Positions 7,186-15,873 of a DNA stretch of 64,000 bases are shown in pieces. Made by a program: the position numbers and the translations under genes. The first letter of the stretch is position 1. Every line of letters begins with the position of its first letter. The DNA comes from Haliea sp964022665 (GTDB lineage: Bacteria; Pseudomonadota; Gammaproteobacteria; Pseudomonadales; Halieaceae), in NCBI GenBank assembly GCA_964022665.1, contig CAXIDF010000014.1:27061-91060 (forward strand), read 5' to 3'. Below the pieces are notes generated by a model that ran no database searches, was not told the origin of the DNA, and worked only from the letters and a program-made list of their open reading frames with translations.

Positions 7186-8689
7186 CGCTCCCCTCCCTGG
7201 GTACCCACAGATCGAGACCGGCGCGATCCGCAGCCTCGTGGATCGCGCGGTAGGTTGTCATCAGCGCCAGCAGATCGCGCCAGTCCGTATCGGAGAGCGA
7301 CCGCCACAGCTGAACGCCCCAGTGTCCCGGATCCGGCGTCCAGACATGCGGGTAGAGCAGGCCTGGATCCTGCTGCGAGACCGCCGTGCGCAGCACCGAA
7401 TCAACCACCAGATGGGGAAGGACCTGGTTCGCCGGTGCCGTCGTCAACTCCGCGCAGGCCGCCAGCTGCCACCACAGGCAGGACACCTCGCCAAACAGGG
7501 CCGGATCCAGCGTGTCGCGCAGCTCCGGGGGCGGCACATCGGTCAGCATGAAGCCGAGACCCTGATCCGGCAGTGGAACCACCAAGACGGCGAGTCCGTA
7601 GTGCTCTGCCAGCCTGGCGGCCAGCGTGTAGGCGGTGATACGCAGCGAGACCAGTGGATCCTCGGGCACTGGGACAGTTGCGCTGACCGGCGCCGCGGCC
7701 TCGGGGGGTATATTCACCCTCCTCTGCGGCTGTGTCGGGTTCGATGGCTCTTTCACGCCACCTGGTTGCGTGGCCTCTGGCTCGTGTGCAGTCGGCAGTG
7801 GTTCCAGCACCACTTCGGTATAGCCAGAACCGCTGAGCAGAGCATCGAGTTGCAGGCGGACGCTATGGAGGCTGGTATCCGTTGCTTCCGCCACCTCGTT
7901 CTCGAGGGCGGTCCTCAGCAGCTCCAGGTTCCAATCGGGCGAATCGTAGCGCTGACAGAGCGCGGCAAAGATTTCCGCGCACTCGGACTCTGGACCGAGC
8001 GCATGGCGGTACCAGAGCTCGAGAAAGGCGTTTTCCAGCGCCTGGAGCTTTTCCACCTGGGGACGGCCCAGGCCGGCATTCAGGGCCTCCGGGATCAGCG
8101 GCAACAGGCGCTCCACCGCATAGACCATCTTGGAGATCACAGTGTGGTTAATGCCAAGGCCCCGCTGGGTCATGATCTTGGCAAGCCCCCGCAGCGTGAG
8201 GGTGCGGTGGGGTGATTCAGACTCGAGTATGGCTTTGAGATCCATCACCGCCAGCGCCTTGTCAATAAAGATCAGGCTCCCCCGAAGCTCGTTCTCCCTG
8301 AGGTGCGCCAACAGGACATGGGATTCCTCCGTCCAGGGCCTATAGACGCAGTTGACGGTACCAAACCGCTCATCCCGGGTTTCCTGGTAGAGTTCCTGCA
8401 GGATTTTTAGGCGCGTGTTGCCACCCACAAGAGGTACATAGTGGTTTTCACCAGGGCGCTGAGTGACCACCAGGGGCTGGTCGAGACCCTGTGAACGGAT
8501 GGATGACTTGATGCGCTGGTATTCTGCGTTGAACCCATGCCGGGGGTTATGTTCATACGGCTGGAGGTCAGAGAGCGGCATCACCAGAGCGCCTGAGGCT
8601 GCTGGCTGGGCGACCGGTAAAACCGGCTGCCCATTCACGATCCTACCCCCGCTGTAAGGATCACCAGTGGGCAGGGGCATTGCCGACAT
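7172..8689 (-). CDS. parB: ParB-family ICE partition protein
   Basis: A 505-residue protein. Residues about 38-125 form the ParB/sulfiredoxin N-terminal domain (LQPYEHNPRHGFN, then VPLVGGNTRLKIL). A helix-turn-helix follows (LRGLAKIMTQRGLGINHTVISKMVYAVERL). The rest is a family-specific long C-terminal region typical of ICE ParB (TIGR03764). It probably binds element DNA and contributes to circle maintenance or regulation. In related elements parB is preceded by parA and dnaB; neither is found upstream here, so the partition ATPase must be supplied elsewhere or the system has decayed. The start at 8689 has only a weak ribosome site; the ATG at 8680 is an alternative. Confidence 0.85.
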   Translation of the reverse strand: MSAMPLPTGDPYSGGRIVNGQPVLPVAQPAASGALVMPLSDLQPYEHNPRHGFNAEYQRIKSSIRSQGLDQPLVVTQRPGENHYVPLVGGNTRLKILQELYQETRDERFGTVNCVYRPWTEESHVLLAHLRENELRGSLIFIDKALAVMDLKAILESESPHRTLTLRGLAKIMTQRGLGINHTVISKMVYAVERLLPLIPEALNAGLGRPQVEKLQALENAFLELWYRHALGPESECAEIFAALCQRYDSPDWNLELLRTALENEVAEATDTSLHSVRLQLDALLSGSGYTEVVLEPLPTAHEPEATQPGGVKEPSNPTQPQRRVNIPPEAAAPVSATVPVPEDPLVSLRITAYTLAARLAEHYGLAVLVVPLPDQGLGFMLTDVPPPELRDTLDPALFGEVSCLWWQLAACAELTTAPANQVLPHLVVDSVLRTAVSQQDPGLLYPHVWTPDPGHWGVQLWRSLSDTDWRDLLALMTTYRAIHEAADRAGLDLWVPREGSDANQ

Positions 8690-9078
8690 GGGGATCCGCG
8701 ATAGCGATCAGGTCGCAAGGGGCCTGCTCGGGGAGCCCAGCGCGGCTCGGGGCGGGATGTGACAAGCTGGGACGAATCCCCGGGATACGCGCGGTCGTTG
8801 ATGGCATGCAGAAGCCGGTACGGAGAGATCATGGAGAAAATCCTTTTCCTCGCAACTCTCTAAACGTAGCATCGATAGAAAAACTTGCATTCATCATTTG
8901 CGTCCAAATTTAGCTGACTAGCCCCAACTTGCGCAGAACGCCACCCGGTGCCCTGTGTCTGAGGAGGCTTATCGACCGAATCGGCGATAGATACTATGGT
9001 CCGTATGTAAAGTCGGTGCTGCGCAAAGTGGTCGAGCGACGGGTATGAGCCGCCCCGAGCATTCACTCCCAGTCCAGA
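8690..9078. other. region between parB and the excisionase, probable deletion site
   Basis: About 390 bases with no supported gene. On the plus strand an open stretch ends at 9048 (RIGDRYYGPYVKSVLRK then stop), which looks like a gene remnant but cannot be assigned. parA and dnaB, expected here in this ICE class, are missing, so this gap may mark a deletion. AT-rich DNA near 8860-8925 could hold the parB promoter. Confidence 0.4.
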
Positions 9079-9273
9079 TTAACGTCGACAGCTTCGCGTG
9101 TTCCGCGTCTGTTCCCACTCTTCAATCTCAGTGAGTCGCCAGCGTGTGCAGCCCACTGAGAGCTTGATAGGCTTGGGAAAGGCAGCGGAGTGGGTCCAGC
9201 GCCAGACCGTGGCGCGGCTAACTTGAAATCGCTGTGCGATGGCAGTGTCGGATAAATAGACTGTACTGTGCAT
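9079..9273 (-). CDS. AlpA-family excisionase/regulator
   Basis: A 64-residue protein starting MHSTVYLSDTAIAQRFQVSRATVWRW. The LSD--IA-RF-VSRATVWRW helix-turn-helix, followed by FPKPIKLSVGCTRWRLTEIEEWE, is the AlpA/MerR-like excisionase pattern. Such proteins assist tyrosine integrases in excision and can activate integrase or element genes. The start at 9273 is chosen because homology begins there; AAAGGATG lies about nine bases upstream. It stands at the edge of the ICE block beside an ISL3 remnant, more than 9 kb from the only integrase visible, so the functional pair may have been separated. Confidence 0.8.
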   Translation of the reverse strand: MHSTVYLSDTAIAQRFQVSRATVWRWTHSAAFPKPIKLSVGCTRWRLTEIEEWEQTRNTRSCRR

Positions 9274-9374
9274 GGCATTGCATCCTTTGTTTATTGGAAG
9301 CATTGCGAGAGAGTCTGCATGGATCGGTGAAGAAGCAAAGAGAAAAACCCGCACAGGCTTGACCCGATTTCCAG

Positions 9375-9700
9375 GAGCATATACTTGACCACCACATTTA
9401 AGAGCAATAAAACAGAGTAAGCCCCGGATCATACTGTTGAAATAGTCGCTCTCTGGCCTTGGATCGATGAAGCGACAGCGGATGAACAACACGGCGGATG
9501 ACGTGGAAACGGTCTGCCACGATCATCGCATTGGGGAAGTAGCGACGAGCGATATTGCGGTAGGTCTCCGACAGATCCATGACGATCAGCTGGACGTTGT
9601 CCTTTCCCGGCGGGGCCTTCAGATAACGCTGCGTATTCCGCAGCCGATCCCGGAACTCTGGGGGATATCTCGTTAGTTTGTTCATTGCTCCATCCTCTCA
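9375..9700 (-). pseudogene. ISL3-family transposase fragment
   Basis: A 95-residue open stretch contains the ISL3 DDE-transposase signature VQLIVMDLSETYRNIARRYFPNAMIVADRFHVIR, which surrounds a catalytic aspartate. The N-terminal zinc-finger part and most of the C-terminus are missing. After HVIRRVV the family sequence is lost, and a related stretch (QYDPGL) reappears close to the truncation. No inverted repeats were recognised. It is a decayed remnant marking past insertion at the ICE edge. Confidence 0.75.
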
Positions 9701-9741
9701 AGGTTTGGAGCCTCCGGCAAACTCAGGGCGATTCAGGGTCT

Positions 9742-9867
9742 TCACAATGGGCCGTAATATGCAAGCAGCAGCACATCTTCGGTGGGCGCGACATTGTAGC
9801 GTGGCGGCGGTAAGCGTACATCGATGCCCAGAGAATCCAGCAGGTTCTGGAGGCCGGGCTGACACTT
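9742..9867 (-). pseudogene. fragment of a YedK/HMCES-type SOS-response peptidase
   Basis: Between the ISL3 remnant and marR, the minus-strand frame reads CQPGLQNLLDSLGIDVRLPPPRYNVAPTE and hits a stop soon after. The LPPPRYN-APTE segment matches the N-terminal region of the SRAP/HMCES family, which crosslinks to abasic DNA. Only about 40 residues remain and the initiating Met-Cys-Gly is not seen, so it is a fragment. Assignment depends on one short motif. Confidence 0.5.
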
Positions 9868-9869
9868 CG

Positions 9870-10337
9870 TTAGCCTTGGTCAAATAGGCGTTGACGTAAA
9901 TTGGCGCGTACACGTTGCAACTGTCCGATCAAACTGTCGCGCTCTTCGATCGGGATGCCGTCCAGTAGAATCTCCTCAATCTGTTCAACGACATTTTCCA
10001 GTTCGGGCAGCAAAGGTCGGATCCTGCCCGTGAGCACAACGCGTTTCACGCGTTTGTCACTTGCGTCTGGCATGCGTTCAACCCAGCTTGCGTCTTCCAG
10101 ACGATCAACGATTTTGCCCAGCGGCGGCTTCGCCATCAACAGTCTTTCGGCTATCTGTGTCTGGGTTAGTGGCCCCTCTGTATAGAGTAGGTAGAGAACC
10201 TGCCACTGACTGCGAGTCAGTTCGAAGTCTCGAACCTCGCGATTGAAAATCTTGGCAACCATTAAACTCACTTCGTGCATCAATGTACTCACGTGATGGT
10301 GCGTAAACCGCTTGCCCTGAATTTCTTGACTTTTCAC
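9870..10337 (-). CDS. MarR-family transcriptional regulator
   Basis: A 155-residue winged-helix protein. The central part (LTRSQWQVLYLLYTEGPLTQTQIAERL) is the recognition region, followed by KPPLGKIVDRLEDASWVERMPDASDKRVKRVVLT, the MarR wing with its conserved Asp-x-Arg turn. It is divergent from the RND efflux operon with about 90 bases between the two starts, the standard layout for a local repressor relieved by a small aromatic or lipophilic ligand. The natural ligand cannot be read from sequence. A short palindrome in the shared region is the likely operator. Confidence 0.88.
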   Translation of the reverse strand: MKSQEIQGKRFTHHHVSTLMHEVSLMVAKIFNREVRDFELTRSQWQVLYLLYTEGPLTQTQIAERLLMAKPPLGKIVDRLEDASWVERMPDASDKRVKRVVLTGRIRPLLPELENVVEQIEEILLDGIPIEERDSLIGQLQRVRANLRQRLFDQG

Positions 10338-10428
10338 TGAAATATTGATTACCTTAGTTATAGAAACTACAGTTACTTTTTAGCTGACATGCAGACACTA
10401 GTCAACTCTCTGAGCGCTTATTGAAAGA
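10338..10428. promoter_or_regulatory. divergent marR/RND promoter region with candidate MarR operator
   Basis: The AT-rich spacer holds TAGTT-ATAGA-AACTA (arms 10355-10359 and 10365-10369) within a longer imperfect dyad, about the size MarR dimers bind. The placement between divergent starts suits dual repression. Exact -35/-10 boxes are ambiguous. Confidence 0.5.
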
Positions 10429-10772
10429 ATGGACACAGTTTCACCGCCCCGTAAATTCCTGCTGGCCGGCTGTCTCTTGACAGTACTTGCGGCCTGTGAC
10501 CATTCAACCACGGAACCTGCAGCGGGCCTAGAGTCCAACGAAACCGCTCCCCTGGCCCAAATCCAGATCGGGAGGCCAGAACAGGTCCATATCAGCGAAC
10601 CCATACTGACAACCGGTTCCGTATTTGCGCACAAGACAACCAATGTTGTGCCCCTTGTTGGCGGGCTGATTGAGGAAATCCGTGTGAACGTTGGTGATCG
10701 TGTTGACCAGGGTGACCCGCTCATAATGCTGCGACAAACAGAGTTCGAACTCGCGGTGAAGCGGCTGGCACA
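10391..10772 (+). repeat. first copy of a diverged direct repeat (RND adaptor 5' region)
   Basis: This stretch, covering the leader and first third of the adaptor gene, reappears at about 15786-16165 with scattered substitutions and small changes. The two copies flank the pump and thioesterase genes at roughly 5.4 kb spacing. Confidence 0.85.
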
Positions 10773-11544
10773 TGCGCGAGATCTGGCCAAATCGGAACTT
10801 GAAGATGCCCTGCGCAATTTGGACAACGCCAACAGGCTCAGAGAACGGGAGGTAATTTCCCAGGAAACCCTTGACGCCCTGGAGACGCGCGTTGCGGTGT
10901 CCACGTCCAAATTGGGCATGGCTGAAGTCAACTTGTCTCTCGCGCAACAGGAGTTGACCGACTCAATTGTAAAGGCGCCTTTTCGCGGTGTCATCACCAA
11001 GCGTTTTGTCGATGAAGGCGCATTCGTGCCCTCGGTAATGCGCTCGGAAAGTCCGGTCGTTCAATTACAGAAGATTGACATTGTTATCGTTCAGATCTTT
11101 GTGCCAGAAACATATCTCACATCAGTGAGTCCTGGCATGCGGGCAATTGTCCATATTCCCAGCCTGGGTCAAACCTTCGAATCACGTGTGGCCTTGATCA
11201 ACGATAATCACGAACTGAATACACGCAATATCGAATTGCGTATCGGTATCGCCAATCCTGACTATGTCATAAAGCCCGGGCTGTTTGCGGTGGTCAAGCT
11301 TTACCCTGAAGCCCGAGAGATTCGGATTCTGCCACCGGAATCACTTTTAGGCGCGGGGCAAGACAGGCACGTGTTGACAGTAGAAGATGGCAAAGTCCAA
11401 CGGATGAATGTGGCGGTAAAAGCCTTGACTGATGGCAGCTTGGAACTGCTTTCTGAACTAGATCCTGATACCAACATTATTGTCGGCACGCAACGTCACA
11501 CTCTGGAACCGGGCAACCCGGTCACAGTCGACCAACTGCTCTGA
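10429..11544 (+). CDS. RND efflux periplasmic adaptor (MFP/HlyD family) lipoprotein
   Basis: A 371-residue membrane-fusion protein. A signal peptide ends in the lipobox LAAC (Cys23), so it should be a lipoprotein anchored to the inner membrane. The barrel-sandwich half (VVPLVGGLIEEIRVNVGDRVDQGDPLIML), a coiled-coil hairpin (about 100-165), the second lipoyl half (IVKAPFRGVITKRFVDEGAFV) and a beta-barrel domain follow in order. It bridges the RND pump to an outer-membrane channel; no channel gene is present here, so a TolC-like protein elsewhere is required. The TGA overlaps the ATG of the pump gene. The start ATG follows GAAAGA, a modest ribosome site. Confidence 0.88.
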   Translation: MDTVSPPRKFLLAGCLLTVLAACDHSTTEPAAGLESNETAPLAQIQIGRPEQVHISEPILTTGSVFAHKTTNVVPLVGGLIEEIRVNVGDRVDQGDPLIMLRQTEFELAVKRLAHARDLAKSELEDALRNLDNANRLREREVISQETLDALETRVAVSTSKLGMAEVNLSLAQQELTDSIVKAPFRGVITKRFVDEGAFVPSVMRSESPVVQLQKIDIVIVQIFVPETYLTSVSPGMRAIVHIPSLGQTFESRVALINDNHELNTRNIELRIGIANPDYVIKPGLFAVVKLYPEAREIRILPPESLLGAGQDRHVLTVEDGKVQRMNVAVKALTDGSLELLSELDPDTNIIVGTQRHTLEPGNPVTVDQLL

Positions 11545-14500
11545 TGTGGATCGCTGACCTCTCGATTCGCCGTCCTGTCATGACCGTCATGTTCGTCGGC
11601 GCATTGGTATTGCTGGGCGCCATATCAATGCCGCGCGTCAATATGAGTCTGTTCCCCCATGTTGACATTCCCATTGTCACTGTTGAAACAACTCTGGAAG
11701 GTGCCTCTCCCGCGACAATGGAATCAGAGGTAACAGACCGACTTGAGGAGGAACTGTTTGCGATCGCGGGACTGGACAGTCTTCGCTCGGCAAGTGCCGA
11801 CGGGTACTCCCAGATCATCCTGGAGTTCGAACTGGAAACGGACGTGAATTTGAAAGCACAGGAGGTTCGAGACAAGGCAGCCAGGGCTTTCCCGTTTTTA
11901 CCAGAGGGGACAAAACAACCACTGATTACAATCCTCGATCCGGATTCCGAGCCGATAGTCTCCATCATCATGTCTGGGCCTCTGCCGACAGGCGAGTTAA
12001 CCAAACTGGCCAAAAGCACAGTGAAGGAACGCTTACAGAGGGTTCCGGGTGTCGGTAGCGTACAACTTGTGGGAGATCGTGAAAGGGAAGTCCGGGTTTG
12101 GCTCAATGCAAGCCGGATGCGCGGCTATGGCACTACTGTTGACGATATATCTGCAGCCATAAGACGAGAGCACGTGGACATCGCCGGTGGACGACTGGAA
12201 TACCAAAACGGCAACTCTGAGTTCACCGTCAAGACACTTGGAGAGGTGACAAGCATCGAAGAGTTGAAAGATATTGCGATATTCCGCGTCAACCAGGCAC
12301 TGGTCCGATTGAGAGATGTGGCAAGATTGGAAGATGGGCTTGAAGATGAACGAAGTTATGCCGAACTCGACGGAATAAATGGCATTAGTCTTGAGATACG
12401 CAAGCAAAGCGGTGCAAACACCGTCAACGTGGCTCGAGCCATTAGAGCAGAGCTCGAAAAGATAAGGGACGAAATACGATCCGACATTTCCCTGACCCCG
12501 GTCAGGGATAATTCCAGATTCATTGAATCCACGGTACGAGACGTTTCATTCGACATTATATTGGGTGTCGTGCTCGTTGTTGCGGTGACACTGTTTTTCC
12601 TTCTGAGCATTCGTGCCACTATCATTGTTGCTACGGCCATTCCTACGGCACTCATAGCCACCTTCTTTGCCTTTTACGTCCTGGATTTCTCAATAAACAT
12701 GATGTCGCTTATTGCGATTTCTTTGTGCGTTGGCCTACTGGTCGACGATGCCGTCGTAGTGTTGGAGTCGATATACAGGGAAATCGAGGAAGGTCAAGAA
12801 CCCGCTGTTGCCGCGTCGGTAGGCACAGGAAAGGTCGCTATGGCAGTGGTTGCCTCGACGTTCGCAGTCATGGCTGTTTTCCTGCCCATTTCGTTCACGG
12901 ATGGACTGATCGGCGTATTCATGTACCAGTATGGCGTTACCGTCGCAGTTGCTGTCGGAATCTCTTTGATAATATCACTGACTTTGACTCCCATGCTCTG
13001 CTCCAGACTGCTGCAGCGCAGTACCACGAAAAGCTCAGCAGTACACGCATTGGAACGCGCACACTCCAGGCTGGAATCCAGCTACGTGTCCTTGGTACGA
13101 GCGGCATTGTCCGCAAGGTGGCTGGTTCTGATTTTTGCCGGAATAGCCGTCGCCATTGGTGTCCATTACGCGGGCAAGGTTCCGCTGTCATTCACGTCCA
13201 AAGCTGATCGGAGCGAGTTTATCGCTGCGGTTGAACTGCCGCTGGGCACCGGAATAGCTGAGTCAAAGCGAGTGGCTTCCAGGTTGAGTGCAAGGGTCAA
13301 GGAGTTCGAGCATGTTCAGCTGGTCTTCGCCGTTATCGGCTCAGGCGCACAGACAAAGACCAATGAGATCAGCTTTTATGTCGGCTTGACCCCCAAACAG
13401 GAACGCAATATTCATCAAAACCTGATTATGGATGAAATCCGTCTCGCCTTGACTAAAGCAGCGCCTCAGGCTCAGCACATCACCATGGCTCAGGTACCCT
13501 GGATCTCCGGCGGCGGCTTCTTCGGCGCGGACCTCGATTTGGCGCTTAGTGGGCCGGATCTCGACAAGCTTCAGCGCTATTCCGAACATATAATGCAGGC
13601 GATGCAGGCCTCGGGACTGTTTCGCGACGTCAAATCCAGCTACGAATCCGGCAAGCCCGAGATTCAGGTAAGCATCAACCGCGACCGTGCGGCCAAGCTT
13701 GGTATATCCGTGCACAATATCGCCAGTGCTGTTGGTACAACTATGGGCGGCAAGGATATCGCCAGCTTTCAAGAGCACGGTGATCGCTACGACGTCAGGC
13801 TCAGATTCGATCAGGAGTATCGCGATCACATTGGCACATTTGACCTGATTCAATTGCGATCCTCGGACGACAGCCTGGTCGACTTCCGAAGTGTTGCTGA
13901 CGTAGCAATCAAGGATGGGCCGGTACAGATCGACAGGTATAACCGTGCCAGAAAAATTTCTGTATCAGGTAATGCGCCGGCGGGTACTGCCGCTGGAGAG
14001 CTACTGGTAGCAATGGACAGAATTCTGACCGATATGGAATTTGAGCCAGGTTATGAGGCAACCTATCTTGGAACCTCCGAGCAGGTGCGCGAGGTTGCCA
14101 ACTCCTTGTTGTTCGCTTTCATGCTGGCCCTGCTGATTCTGTACATGATTCTCGCAAGTCAATTCGAAAGCTTCGCCCAACCTGTCGCCATAATGCTCAC
14201 CGCGCCTCTGTCTTTTGTTGGCGCATTCACTTTACTGGCTCTGACCAACTCCGAGCTTTCCGCGACGACACAGATTGCCATGGTAGCCTTAATGGGCCTG
14301 GTGATGAAGAATGGTATTTTGCTGGTGGATCAGGCCAATCAGTCCATGTCGCGAGGCTTGGCGGCAAAAGACGCGATGATAGAATCGGCAAAGTTACGGC
14401 TACGTCCAGTTCTGATGACGGCATTCTCCACTATATTCGGCATGATCCCCATCGCTCTGGCGACAAGCGACGGAGCAGAACTACGGACATCTACCGGTAT

Positions 14501-14633
14501 TATCGTGATTGGCGGTTTGGGTTCTTCAACTCTCCTGACTCTGTTTGTGGTGCCGGTGGTATTCACCCTGATTGTAGACTCGAAAATCAGGCTTAATCGC
14601 TTCTTGGCAGAACGGAAGGAATCCGTGAAATGA
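11544..14633 (+). CDS. RND-family efflux pump permease (AcrB/HAE1-like)
   Basis: A 1029-residue inner-membrane transporter of normal family length. The N-terminus (RRPVMTVMFVGALVLLG) is the first transmembrane helix, followed by the porter domain and a block of five helices. TM4 carries the proton-relay pair Asp401-Asp402 (LLVDDAVVVLE). The second half repeats the layout, with AIMLTAPLSFVGAF and LMGLVMKNGILLVDQANQ. Trimers export substrates from the periplasm or membrane using the proton gradient. The gene overlaps the adaptor upstream and a thioesterase downstream (ATGA), so the operon is tightly coupled. Substrate is unknown; the thioesterase neighbours hint at an acyl or aryl-CoA-derived compound. 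Confidence 0.92.
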   Translation: MWIADLSIRRPVMTVMFVGALVLLGAISMPRVNMSLFPHVDIPIVTVETTLEGASPATMESEVTDRLEEELFAIAGLDSLRSASADGYSQIILEFELETDVNLKAQEVRDKAARAFPFLPEGTKQPLITILDPDSEPIVSIIMSGPLPTGELTKLAKSTVKERLQRVPGVGSVQLVGDREREVRVWLNASRMRGYGTTVDDISAAIRREHVDIAGGRLEYQNGNSEFTVKTLGEVTSIEELKDIAIFRVNQALVRLRDVARLEDGLEDERSYAELDGINGISLEIRKQSGANTVNVARAIRAELEKIRDEIRSDISLTPVRDNSRFIESTVRDVSFDIILGVVLVVAVTLFFLLSIRATIIVATAIPTALIATFFAFYVLDFSINMMSLIAISLCVGLLVDDAVVVLESIYREIEEGQEPAVAASVGTGKVAMAVVASTFAVMAVFLPISFTDGLIGVFMYQYGVTVAVAVGISLIISLTLTPMLCSRLLQRSTTKSSAVHALERAHSRLESSYVSLVRAALSARWLVLIFAGIAVAIGVHYAGKVPLSFTSKADRSEFIAAVELPLGTGIAESKRVASRLSARVKEFEHVQLVFAVIGSGAQTKTNEISFYVGLTPKQERNIHQNLIMDEIRLALTKAAPQAQHITMAQVPWISGGGFFGADLDLALSGPDLDKLQRYSEHIMQAMQASGLFRDVKSSYESGKPEIQVSINRDRAAKLGISVHNIASAVGTTMGGKDIASFQEHGDRYDVRLRFDQEYRDHIGTFDLIQLRSSDDSLVDFRSVADVAIKDGPVQIDRYNRARKISVSGNAPAGTAAGELLVAMDRILTDMEFEPGYEATYLGTSEQVREVANSLLFAFMLALLILYMILASQFESFAQPVAIMLTAPLSFVGAFTLLALTNSELSATTQIAMVALMGLVMKNGILLVDQANQSMSRGLAAKDAMIESAKLRLRPVLMTAFSTIFGMIPIALATSDGAELRTSTGIIVIGGLGSSTLLTLFVVPVVFTLIVDSKIRLNRFLAERKESVK

Positions 14634-15079
14634 CTTCAGATCACATAAAGCAGTTGTATGGGCTGTTTTCCAGCCGAGTTGGGGCGCATCTTGATCTAGG
14701 CCTGAAACTGGTCGACATAGAGGGCGACACGGTAAGGCTTCTCCTGCCTTTTCAGCAAAAACACGCCAATGCATTGGAAAACGGAGCGATCCATACCAGC
14801 GCACTGGCGACGGCCATTGACAGCGCTTGCGGGTTCGCCGTCATGCTCAGACTGAAAGAGCCAACAGCGATAGCCACGGTCAATTTGAGAATAGATCATA
14901 TTCGGCAACCCGAATCGGGACAGAACGTGACAGTCGAGGCGCAGTGTTATCAACAGTCGGGAGATTTTGCCTACGTTCGTGCCAGGGCCATATCAACGAA
15001 AACTCTCTTCACCTACTCTAGTGCCATCAGCATTTTTAAAGTTGGCACGCCAGGCCCAGCTCTGAACTCAGCCCTTTGA
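14630..15079 (+). CDS. PaaI-like hotdog thioesterase
   Basis: A 149-residue protein of the hotdog fold. The pattern HANALENGAIHTSALATAIDSACGFAV is the PaaI-type active-site helix, with an acidic residue and the preceding Asn-Gly; ATVNLRIDHIRQPESGQNV is the second conserved strand. Such enzymes hydrolyse acyl- or aryl-CoA thioesters. Its ATG overlaps the stop of the RND pump gene, so it is translated with the pump. This coupling is unusual and suggests that the pump and thioesterase act on the same metabolite, for example exporting the free acid released. That link is inference. Confidence 0.82.
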   Translation: MTSDHIKQLYGLFSSRVGAHLDLGLKLVDIEGDTVRLLLPFQQKHANALENGAIHTSALATAIDSACGFAVMLRLKEPTAIATVNLRIDHIRQPESGQNVTVEAQCYQQSGDFAYVRARAISTKTLFTYSSAISIFKVGTPGPALNSAL

Positions 15080-15092
15080 TTCGGTACAGGAT

Positions 15093-15497
15093 ATGAACAC
15101 AACCTCACTTGCCTTGTTTATTGAACAATCCCCTTATGCGCTCAATTACGGTACAGAGATCCTCTCTGCAGAGGAGTACGTTGAGTGCGTGACACAGTGG
15201 CGGGAGATATTCACCGGAAACCCGCTATTGCGCGCTTGGCACGGCGGTATTGTATCAGGCGTTCTTGAATTAACTGGCACCCTGGCCGCCATCAGAGCTG
15301 CAAACAATCAGAATTGTGGCCTGATCTCCATCAATACAAGCTATTTGCGCCCTACCAGCGGTGACAAAGCGATGTTCAGCAGAGCGAATATCGTCAGAAG
15401 TGGCAAGCAGATTCAAACAATCAATGCCGTCGCCTGGCAAAACTCACTCGAAGAACCTACGGCGATCGCCTCATTGACATTTGTTAACGCGCGGTAG
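15093..15497 (+). CDS. second hotdog-fold thioesterase-like protein
   Basis: A 134-residue protein starting 13 bases after the previous stop. LRAWHGGIVSGVLELTGTLAAI has the HGG motif at the start of the hotdog active helix, and LISINTSYLRPTSGDKAMFSRANIVRSGKQIQTINAVAWQ matches the following strands. It is clearly related in fold to the preceding gene but distant in sequence, so the two could form a heteromer. GGATATG gives a weak ribosome site, consistent with translational coupling. It is the last intact gene of the efflux operon before mobile debris begins. Confidence 0.8.
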   Translation: MNTTSLALFIEQSPYALNYGTEILSAEEYVECVTQWREIFTGNPLLRAWHGGIVSGVLELTGTLAAIRAANNQNCGLISINTSYLRPTSGDKAMFSRANIVRSGKQIQTINAVAWQNSLEEPTAIASLTFVNAR

Positions 15498-15600
15498 TTC
15501 AGGCTTGCCCTGACAGTAATTGCCGACATCGAACCGTGAAGTGGTTAAATGGATGTTACCAACCCAGTTAAGGATAATACCCTGAAACTGGAGATGGGAT

Positions 15601-15873
15601 ATGACCACAAGAAAGCAGTACTCGAAGGAATTCAAGCTGGATGCTATCAGCCTAGTGGTGGAGCAGGGCTATTCACGGGCCGAGGCAGCGCACGGCTTGG
15701 AGATTAATGCAAACATGCTGGGGCGCTGGCTCAGAGAGCACGAGGCACCGGAGGGGCACGCTGAGCCTGATCGTTCACAAACTGAAACACTGTGTCGACT
15801 CTCGGAGCGCTTGCTGAAAGAATGGACACAGTTTCACCGCCCCGTAAATTCCTGCTGGCCGGCTGTCTCTTGA
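15601..15873 (+). pseudogene. truncated IS3-family transposase OrfA fused to repeat DNA
   Basis: The first 50 residues (TTRKQYSKEFKLDAISLVVEQGYSRAEAAHGLEINANMLGRWLREHE) are the helix-turn-helix of an IS3/IS911 OrfA. Homology ends near 15755-15770, where the frame runs into the diverged copy of the RND-adaptor leader. The leucine-zipper end of OrfA and all of OrfB are missing. The fusion point marks an insertion followed by recombination. Confidence 0.8.

Noticed and set aside
7154..8215. 353-residue plus-strand frame opposite parB
   Set aside because: ParB motifs are on the minus strand; this frame is a high-GC antisense shadow rich in Arg and Gly with no ribosome site.
8708..8890. possible small minus-strand gene upstream of parB
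   Set aside because: No family resemblance and no good ribosome site; the composition is like noncoding GC-rich DNA.
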